Translations under genes and position numbers: made by a program | The notes under the pieces: model-generated | Databases searched by the model: none | Told to the model about the DNA's origin: nothing | What the model saw: only the letters and a program-made list of their open reading frames with translations | In this document: positions 1 to 3,256 of the stretch, piece after piece | Numbering within the stretch: the first letter of the stretch is position 1 | How the letters are laid out: every line of letters starts with the position of its first letter | Origin: Candidatus Sediminicultor secundus | Lineage (GTDB): Bacteria > Atribacterota > JS1 > SB-45 > 34-128 | Direction: 5' to 3' | Assembly (NCBI GenBank): GCA_002849045.2 | Contig: NCRO01000122.1 | Coordinates: 1-5,162, forward strand | DNA length: 5,162 nucleotides

Positions 1-62
1 GCAGAAGCCGGCAGACGAGTTGTAGTACGGTTGCGTGGGCGTGGAGATGTGTATAAGAGACA
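1..62 (+). other. Sequencing adapter contamination (Nextera i7 layout), not genomic DNA
   Basis: Bases 45-62 (AGATGTGTATAAGAGACA) equal the first 18 of the 19 bases of the Tn5 mosaic end used in Nextera libraries. Bases 30-44 match the adjoining i7 linker at 11 of 15 positions, 22-29 have the length of an 8-base index, and 1-21 match the end of the P7 primer at 18 of 21 positions. Order and spacing are exactly those of a complete i7 oligo with scattered errors. The 8-mer ATGTGTAT occurs in the mosaic end (47-54) and again at the junction with native sequence (62-69), which may have favoured the join. Nothing left of about 63 should be treated as part of the organism. Confidence 0.95.
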
Positions 63-63
63 T

Positions 64-222
64 GTGTATCTCTTTGGTGTTTTCCAGTATCTGACGATAA
101 CCTTCCTTTTGTGCTGTTACGATTTCCTGCATAAACCTGTCGATACGAAAGATTAGAAGAATAGAAAGGGCGATAGGGAACCCCTGATTTGCAATAATGT
201 CTAATATAGTTTTTATCTCCAC
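64..222 (-). CDS. yvrJ: YvrJ family small membrane protein, 3' end lost in the adapter
   Basis: The frame begins at GTG (222-220), seven bases after the strong site AAAGGAGG (230-237). The overlapping ATG at 224 reaches a stop after three codons, so GTG is the real start. The 53 native codons begin MEIKTILDIIANQGFPIALS, with a single hydrophobic helix at about residues 14-25 and a charged helical tail (RIDRFMQEIV onward to ENTKEIH). The Q/N-x-GFP motif ahead of one membrane helix is typical of YvrJ proteins (about 50 residues). The topology also resembles BhlA/UviB holin-like proteins. Beyond residue 53 the frame continues only through adapter sequence, giving the artefactual peptide SLIHIS, so the true C-terminus and stop are missing. 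The protein is expected in the cytoplasmic membrane; its function is unknown. It is the last gene of the cassette, 244 bases after the M15 peptidase gene. Confidence 0.82.
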
Positions 223-271
223 ATAATTTCCTCCTTTCTTGTTTCTTTTTAATATACCCGAATCCTCTTCC

Positions 272-373
272 CAAATCTCCTCCCCCTTGAGGGGGGAGGA
301 TTAAGGTGGGGGTGACTAATTTATTCTCTGTATTTTCTTAATTGGCCGACTGGTAGACTGGAAGACCGGTAGA
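272..373. repeat. 102-bp intergenic direct repeat, copy 1
   Basis: This stretch matches 969-1070 at 99 of 102 positions with no gaps (constant offset 697). It contains a G/C-rich hairpin (arms 278-286 and 292-300, 9 bp, loop TTGAG), the conserved tail TTAAGGTGGGGGTG, and then an octamer-period segment at 346-377 (ccgactgg, tagactgg, aagaccgg, tagatcaa). The hairpin-plus-tail resembles a short C-rich/G-rich palindromic repeat that I recall seeing dispersed between genes in many bacteria. It has no coding potential and is too short to be an insertion sequence. It lies between the M15 peptidase gene and yvrJ. No T-run follows the hairpin, so it is not a convincing terminator. Confidence 0.9.
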
Positions 374-403
374 TCAATTATGCTCACATTTACAGCCCGT
401 ACC

Positions 404-468
404 TATACGCTACCCGCTGTACGCTCTACGCTAACTAAATACTATTCACTATTCACTAACGACTAATT
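404..468. repeat. Heptanucleotide repeat arrays downstream of the M15 gene
   Basis: Two arrays with strict 7-base phase. The first, 404-438, reads tatacgc, tacccgc, tgtacgc, tctacgc, taactaa. The second, 441-468, reads actattc, actattc, actaacg, actaatt. The second array overlaps the TAA stop of the M15 gene (467-469). Related arrays in the same order (tatacgc-type, then actattc-type) lie at 1158-1222, after the holin gene. Confidence 0.85.
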
Positions 469-847
469 ATTCCCTCCAGCGGATGCGTTTGGTTGGCCGC
501 ACATCCAGATGCAAGAAGTTCTTCTTCTCGTACAACCCGATGCCGGCAAAATCAATATTCTCACATACCTCCAAAAGGGTAATCAGATTGATATCTTTTA
601 CCTTGATATCTGACGCCAGTCCGATACAGTGGTAACTGTTTAGTACCCCTCCAATCTGATGGTTATATTTCGGACAGCGATATCCGGAGGTGATGTAAAC
701 CGGTTTTTCCAAGGTATTTCTTAATTCTACCAATTTGGCAAGCAGCTTGGGATGCAGCATAACCAGATTACAGCAAGGACAGGCAAATTCGGATAAGTTA
801 AAATGTTTGGCTACTTTTAGATTATTGATACTGTTTAGCATTTGCAT
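467..847 (-). CDS. M15-family zinc D,D-peptidase (phage-endolysin-like)
   Basis: This is a 126-residue peptidase of the M15_3 type, a family that cleaves D-Ala bonds in peptidoglycan stem or cross-bridge peptides. Visible motifs are SEFACPCC (Cys23, 25, 26), the SGYRCPKYN loop (54-62), the zinc motif SxHxxGxAxD (His73, Asp80) and FLHLDVR containing His113 and Asp115. His73, Asp80 and His113 are the presumed zinc ligands by family analogy. The domain fills the whole protein; there is no signal peptide and no separate wall-binding domain, as in many holin-dependent endolysins. I place the start at ATG 847-845, eight bases after AAGGAGG (856-862); an in-frame TTG at 880 lies upstream of that site and is unlikely. 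It follows the holin gene, the usual pairing in a phage lysis module. Substrate specificity cannot be read from the sequence. Confidence 0.88.
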   Translation of the reverse strand: MQMLNSINNLKVAKHFNLSEFACPCCNLVMLHPKLLAKLVELRNTLEKPVYITSGYRCPKYNHQIGGVLNSYHCIGLASDIKVKDINLITLLEVCENIDFAGIGLYEKKNFLHLDVRPTKRIRWRE

Positions 848-894
848 GGAAATTTCCTCCTTCGTCGGAAATAGTTGCAAGTTGCGAGTTACAG

Positions 895-914
895 CACCAC
901 GGCGTGCCGTGGTG
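895..914. repeat. Perfect inverted repeat upstream of the M15 gene
   Basis: Arms CACCACGGC and GCCGTGGTG, 9 bp each, separated by GT. It is G/C-rich in AT-rich surroundings and resembles the palindromes at 3427-3446 and 4296-4326, suggesting one dispersed palindrome family. In the M15 direction it sits 32 bases upstream of the ribosome site with no T-run, so it is more likely a repeat element or leader hairpin than a terminator. Confidence 0.8.
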
Positions 915-968
915 AAAGAAGTGGAAACAATCTCCTCTACCTTGAAAAAGTAAATTGGTATTATTTCT

Positions 969-1070
969 CAAATCTCCTCCCCCTTGAGGGGGGAGGATTA
1001 AGGTGGGGGTGAGTAATTTAGTCTCTGTATTTTCTTAATTGGCCGACTGGTAGACGGGAAGACCGGTAGA
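969..1070. repeat. 102-bp intergenic direct repeat, copy 2
   Basis: Ungapped match to 272-373 with three differences. It contains the same 9-bp hairpin (975-983 with 989-997) and the octamer-period segment. It lies between the holin and M15 genes, and the modules that follow it (tatacgc-type heptamers, then actattc-type heptamers, then a stop codon) have the same order as after copy 1. Confidence 0.9.
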
Positions 1071-1102
1071 CTAATTGAATCTCATACCTGTATTCTCAAC
1101 CG

Positions 1103-1137
1103 TTAACTAGTTAACCATGTAACCAGCTAACTAACTA
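1103..1137. repeat. Heptamer array, ttaacta family
   Basis: Five units in 7-base phase: ttaacta, gttaacc, atgtaac, cagctaa, ctaacta. They are degenerate variants around a GTTAAC/CTAACT core. No equivalent array occurs in the parallel gap at 223-466, so this array is an insertion or local expansion relative to that gap. Confidence 0.75.
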
Positions 1138-1157
1138 ACTGTACTTACACCCACTCC

Positions 1158-1222
1158 TATACGCTAAGCGCTCTACTCTAACTTCTTGCTAACGACTATT
1201 CACTATTCACTAACGACTAGTT
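1158..1222. repeat. Heptamer arrays overlapping the holin stop codon
   Basis: Units at 1158-1178 are tatacgc, taagcgc, tctactc. Units at 1188-1222 are gctaacg, actattc, actattc, actaacg, actagtt. The second array runs into the holin gene: its stop TAG (1210-1212) and its last codons (Thr-Ser-Arg) are written by the actaacg and actagtt units. Confidence 0.85.
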
Positions 1223-1593
1223 AAGAGTGACTGCTGAACGATCTTTTTATCTTTTATTAATTTCCTCTTCAACAACAAATCATATCTCTGCTGGTTAATC
1301 TTCCCTACATTGGCTTTCATCATAGTCTTTACCACTTTCTCTTCAGATTTTCTTAACTTAATATTCTTATCAGCCAGTATCTCTATTAACTTCTTCCAGG
1401 CTATCTCCCATTTCTTGTTACCATTTCCTATCCCTAATTCTTCTTCCGCCCAGAGCATGGCAGAGAGGATAGCATCTTTAATAGTACTTGCTCTGTCTTC
1501 TCCCAATTTGTTCTTTAAGAAACTGTAGAAGATAGAAACGAGAGATAATAGTAGGGCATTGAGTAGATATTTACTTAAGATTGCTTCTAACAT
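1210..1593 (-). CDS. Phage holin, LLH-type
   Basis: A 127-residue membrane protein with one N-terminal hydrophobic helix (about residues 9-26, YLLNALLLSLVSIFYSFL). A soluble part follows with the pattern AILSAMLWAEEELG, then GNGNKKWEIAWKKLIEIL and NIKLRKSEEKV. A single N-terminal helix followed by a conserved A-E-E-x-G, glycine, K-K-rich amphipathic region is the hallmark of the phage holin LL-H family. Holins oligomerise in the cytoplasmic membrane and let a muralytic enzyme reach the wall; the M15 peptidase encoded next is the natural partner. The start at 1593 is fixed by AAGGAGG at 1600-1606, six bases upstream. The basic tail (RKLIKDKKIVQQ) is normal for holins. The final residues TSR are encoded by an intergenic heptamer repeat, so the original stop was probably slightly earlier. 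Lytic versus export function is undecided. Confidence 0.75.
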   Translation of the reverse strand: MLEAILSKYLLNALLLSLVSIFYSFLKNKLGEDRASTIKDAILSAMLWAEEELGIGNGNKKWEIAWKKLIEILADKNIKLRKSEEKVVKTMMKANVGKINQQRYDLLLKRKLIKDKKIVQQSLLTSR

Positions 1594-1610
1594 TGATTTC
1601 CTCCTTCCTG

Positions 1611-1636
1611 GCTAATCGACCAATGGGTCGATTAGC
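1611..1636 (-). promoter_or_regulatory. Leader hairpin just upstream of the holin ribosome site
   Basis: Perfect 11-bp stem (GCTAATCGACC at 1611-1621, GGTCGATTAGC at 1626-1636) with a 4-base loop. It ends four bases before AAGGAGG. A near-identical hairpin occupies the same place ahead of the DUF2922 gene (2076-2101). Identical placement relative to two ribosome sites suggests a leader element, although a dispersed palindrome is an alternative. Confidence 0.65.
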
Positions 1637-1663
1637 GTAATCTGTAATGTGTGATGAGACTCA
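1637..1663. repeat. Short heptamer array, gtaatct family
   Basis: Units gtaatct, gtaatgt and gtgatga in 7-base phase, followed by gactcac (1658-1664). The same gtaatga/gtgatat family appears at 2102-2129, again directly next to the leader hairpin, so hairpin plus heptamers form one recurring module. Confidence 0.6.
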
Positions 1664-1664
1664 C

Positions 1665-1710
1665 AGGGGGACAGGCAATTTTTTTATGTTAAAAAACTAC
1701 CTGTCCCCTT
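1665..1710. repeat. GGGGACAGG...CCTGTCCCC palindrome
   Basis: Stem GGGGACAGG (1667-1675) with CCTGTCCCC (1700-1708), extended by flanking A-T and wobble pairs. The inside is T-run then A-run, so it can also pair. GGGGACAG/CTGTCCCC palindromes are a recurrent intergenic repeat class in bacterial genomes, in some cases linked to REP-associated Y1 transposases; no such transposase is in this window. There is no T-run after the stem on the minus strand, so it is not a good terminator for the DUF2922 transcript. Confidence 0.75.
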
Positions 1711-1780
1711 TACCAAGGAGTCATTAGCTAACTGCTACTAAGTTTTTAGCATTTCTACTAAAATCATTACTAACGACTAG

Positions 1781-2053
1781 TTAAACATCCATAACATCAG
1801 TAGACTTATAATCGAGTATCCTGGCATTGACTTTGCTTACCAAGTCATTACCATAATTATGGAAGATGTTCTTAGTGATGATAGTATCCATCACTCCTTC
1901 AATAACTGCATCTTGTTCTGCAAAGTCAGCATAATCTCCGTCATCTATGTTCTTGGGATTATTCAGGGTCAGATTTATGGTTTTGCCGGCACTATCTCTA
2001 AACTGCAGATAGAGTCTCTTATAACTGGTTACTTCTCCTAATTCGGTGGCCAT
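1781..2053 (-). CDS. DUF2922 domain protein
   Basis: A 90-residue protein matching the DUF2922 pattern: a short beta-rich start with LYLQFRDSAGKTINLTLNNPK (residues 14-34), an acidic middle, then VIEGVMDTIITKNIF (50-64) and NDLVSKVNARILDY (69-82). Length and motif order agree with the family, whose function is unknown. DUF2922 is commonly encoded next to DUF1659 and YvrJ, and both occur here. I use ATG 2053-2051, because an in-frame GTG at 2065 lies inside the ribosome site AAGGAGG (2065-2071) and cannot be used with it. The resulting 11-base spacing is somewhat long. A leader hairpin (2076-2101) stands immediately upstream. The stop TAA (1781-1783) overlaps heptamers actaacg and actagtt (1769-1782). 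Confidence 0.85.
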   Translation of the reverse strand: MATELGEVTSYKRLYLQFRDSAGKTINLTLNNPKNIDDGDYADFAEQDAVIEGVMDTIITKNIFHNYGNDLVSKVNARILDYKSTDVMDV

Positions 2054-2075
2054 TATTTTTTTCACCTCCTTCTTA

Positions 2076-2101
2076 GCTAATTGACCTACAGGTCTATTAG
2101 C
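2076..2101 (-). promoter_or_regulatory. Leader hairpin upstream of the DUF2922 ribosome site
   Basis: GCTAATTGACC (2076-2086) and GGTCTATTAGC (2091-2101), ten of eleven positions paired, loop TACA. It ends four bases before AAGGAGG, the same distance as the holin hairpin at 1611-1636. Sequence and position are shared by only these two genes of the cassette. Confidence 0.65.
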
Positions 2102-2185
2102 GTGATATGTGACAGGTAATGAGTAATGAGAGGGTTACATTACTTAAATAATTAGGCTTATCACAGATTACTTATCACTCATCAC
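2102..2185. repeat. Opposed heptamer arrays between DUF1659 and DUF2922
   Basis: Left array 2102-2129: gtgatat, gtgacag, gtaatga, gtaatga. Right array 2158-2185: ttatcac, agattac, ttatcac, tcatcac. The right array is the reverse-complement family of the left one (gtgatga, gtgataa, gtaatct), so the pair forms a long imperfect inverted repeat around an AT-rich centre (2137-2157). Confidence 0.75.
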
Positions 2186-2210
2186 TGTTTTTAGCTTGAC
2201 TAATAAATTA

Positions 2211-2438
2211 CTATTCAGTTAATTGGAATTCTTTTTCGAATCTGATCTCATTAAGGGGATACTTTTGCAGACCCACTAAAGCAGTGGCTACATCATAGGC
2301 ATCCTGTTCGATAGCAGTAGATTTAATCTTAGTAAAGGTCTTGCTGTTAACGATAGGTGCTCCGGTTTCCGGGTTGCTGCCTACTACCAATCTTAACTGT
2401 AGGGCTGAATCACGGGGGACGGTTACTACTACGGCCAT
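2211..2438 (-). CDS. DUF1659 domain protein
   Basis: A 75-residue protein with the DUF1659 pattern: a short N-terminus with LQLRLVVGSNPETGAPIVNS (residues 13-32), KTFTKIKSTAIEQDAYDVA (33-51), ALVGLQKYPLNEIR (53-66) and the terminal QLTE. The ALxxLQKYPL signature is the most recognisable part. The start at 2438 is well supported by AAGGAGGTG (2446-2454) seven bases upstream. No signal peptide or membrane helix is visible, so it is probably cytosolic. It is the first gene after the sigma-factor pair, separated by a 191-base gap rich in heptamer repeats that would have to hold any promoter recognised by that sigma factor. Its function is unknown; it regularly accompanies DUF2922 and YvrJ. Confidence 0.87.
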   Translation of the reverse strand: MAVVVTVPRDSALQLRLVVGSNPETGAPIVNSKTFTKIKSTAIEQDAYDVATALVGLQKYPLNEIRFEKEFQLTE

Positions 2439-2482
2439 TTATTTTCACCTCCTTTCCCATTAAGTGTAATTGAGGGTATAGG

Positions 2483-2517
2483 GTTGCAAGTTTCAGGTTA
2501 CAAGTTGCAAGTGAACA
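2483..2517. repeat. Heptamer array, gttgcaa family
   Basis: Five consecutive units in strict phase: gttgcaa, gtttcag, gttacaa, gttgcaa, gtgaaca. The same family occurs at 874-894 and, inside a coding sequence, at 4928-4997. Confidence 0.85.
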
Positions 2518-2547
2518 CTTCTAGTTTTCGATTTTCTGTTTTTCTTA

Positions 2548-2582
2548 ACTAACGACTATTCACTATTCACTAATGTCTAATT
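2548..2582. repeat. Heptamer array, actattc family
   Basis: Units actaacg, actattc, actattc, actaatg, tctaatt. This is the same family and order as at 441-468 and 1188-1222, here about 50 bases beyond the stop of the sigma region 4 gene and not overlapping it. Confidence 0.85.
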
Positions 2583-2629
2583 TACCCTCTACTTATAAAG
2601 AGCAAAAAAGAGGTGAAAAAGAAACCTTG

Positions 2630-2857
2630 CTATAAAAAATTTTTAAAATATTTTTTCTTTTTCAATTTAATTATTCCATTCTTTCTAATTTTAAATATAT
2701 TTTGTCGAGTAACTCCATAATGGTTTGCGATTTCTTCATCTTTGTATCCTTCGAGATAATACAAACTGATAATATTTCTTTCTCTTTTAGTTAGAAGTTG
2801 GTAGCCTCTTTCCATATCTACTTCCCGTAAGATATTTTCTAAGGTATTCAAAAGCAT
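2630..2857 (-). CDS. Sigma-70 region 4 protein (subunit of a split sigma factor)
   Basis: A 75-residue protein that is essentially one sigma region 4 helix-turn-helix: LTKRERNIISLYYLEGYKDE (residues 22-41), then EIANHYGVTRQNIFKIRKNGIIKL, with the recognition helix around 49-62 and a lysine-rich tail. Region 4 contacts the -35 element. It contains no region 2, which is encoded by the gene just upstream. The start ATG 2857-2855 has AAGGAGG at 2861-2867, with short three-base spacing. A GTG at 2899 is in frame but has no comparable site. The pairing recalls B. subtilis SigO (region 4) with RsoA (region 2), which act as two halves of one sigma factor. An alternative is an independent small phage regulator of the same fold. 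The preceding gene lies 53 bases upstream, consistent with co-transcription. Confidence 0.8.
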   Translation of the reverse strand: MLLNTLENILREVDMERGYQLLTKRERNIISLYYLEGYKDEEIANHYGVTRQNIFKIRKNGIIKLKKKKYFKNFL

Positions 2858-2910
2858 TATCCTCCTTCCGATATTTAGTAGGAGCGTATTGCCATACACC
2901 CCTGTAAGTC

Positions 2911-3225
2911 TCAGTCACCTATTTTTAGACCAGAAGAAATTTCTAACTGTTGTTTAAAATATTTCCGGTAATAGACCCATAAACCCCAATCGATTCTTTT
3001 TTTAATATAATGAGAAAAGGTAACCGGAGGTTTTTCCTCATAGTCATAGACCGCCAGGATAAAGAGCAGTGCTCCCTGCTGAAAGACATCATCATATTCT
3101 AATCCTATCCGGGAATATCTTTTGGCTCTTGATTTTAGTAAGGGTTTAAATTGATTGAACAGTTCCTCCATCGCCTTTATATTTTTTTGTTTGGCTTTAG
3201 CGATTAATTCTTTTAATTCGGACAT
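2911..3225 (-). CDS. Sigma-70 region 2 protein (partner subunit of a split sigma factor)
   Basis: A 104-residue protein matching region 2 of ECF-like sigma factors: ELIAKAKQKNIKAMEELFNQ (residues 6-25), the core acidic helix LEYDDVFQQGALLFILAVYDY (42-62) that in sigma factors binds the polymerase beta' clamp, and the aromatic, basic stretch TFSHYIKKRIDWGLWVYYRK (69-88) expected to recognise and melt the -10 element. No region 4 is present; it is on the next gene. Start ATG at 3225 follows AAAGGAGA (3231-3238) by five bases and lies 31 bases after the initiator gene stop, so these genes are probably one transcript. By analogy with RsoA the two proteins would form a heterodimeric sigma factor; the target promoters are not known. 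Confidence 0.78.
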   Translation of the reverse strand: MSELKELIAKAKQKNIKAMEELFNQFKPLLKSRAKRYSRIGLEYDDVFQQGALLFILAVYDYEEKPPVTFSHYIKKRIDWGLWVYYRKYFKQQLEISSGLKIGD

Positions 3226-3256
3226 TTGAATCTCCTTTCGTAGATTAGTTTTTGGT

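Larger units (their letters stand above)
848..1209. other. 362-base gap between holin and M15 genes, filled with repeats
   Basis: No gene is supported here. From the M15 start outward it holds the M15 ribosome site (856-862), three heptamers (874-894: gttgcaa, gttgcga, gttacag), a perfect inverted repeat (895-914), about 50 bases without visible structure, the second copy of the 102-bp repeat (969-1070), a heptamer array at 1103-1137 (ttaacta, gttaacc, atgtaac, cagctaa, ctaacta) and another at 1158-1222. A promoter for the M15 gene could lie here, but I see no convincing -35/-10 pair. Confidence 0.7.

Noticed and set aside
278..300. Hairpin in the 102-bp repeat as a Rho-independent terminator
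   Set aside because: The stem is strong, but no T-run follows on the minus strand, and both copies lie far from the preceding stop codon.
735..953. Plus-strand open frame of 72 codons
   Set aside because: It lies antisense to the M15 peptidase gene, has no ribosome site and runs through heptamers and the palindrome; no family resemblance.
272..1070. Composite transposon or insertion sequence bounded by the 102-bp repeats
   Set aside because: There is no transposase; the repeats are short, carry no clear terminal inverted repeats, and lie between ordinary genes of one cassette.
1310..1528. Plus-strand open frame antisense to the holin gene, hydrophobic
   Set aside because: The hydrophobicity is the mirror of the Lys/Glu-rich holin coding strand, and there is no ribosome site.
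1859..2041. Plus-strand open frame antisense to DUF2922
   Set aside because: Mirror of a well-supported DUF2922 gene, with no ribosome site and no recognisable family.
404..2582. CRISPR array
   Set aside because: The repeats are 7-base tandem units with no 25-40 base repeat/spacer alternation and no cas genes nearby.
2597..2629. Terminator after the sigma region 4 gene
   Set aside because: A T6 run follows only a 4-5 bp potential stem on the minus strand, too weak to call, so read-through into DUF1659 is possible.
2858..2917. A frameshift splitting one ordinary sigma factor gene into two
   Set aside because: The region 4 frame is open upstream only to 2914 and so barely meets the region 2 stop, but it has its own AAGGAGG and ATG at 2857, and split region 2/region 4 sigma factors are a known arrangement. 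A read-level check of this junction would settle it.
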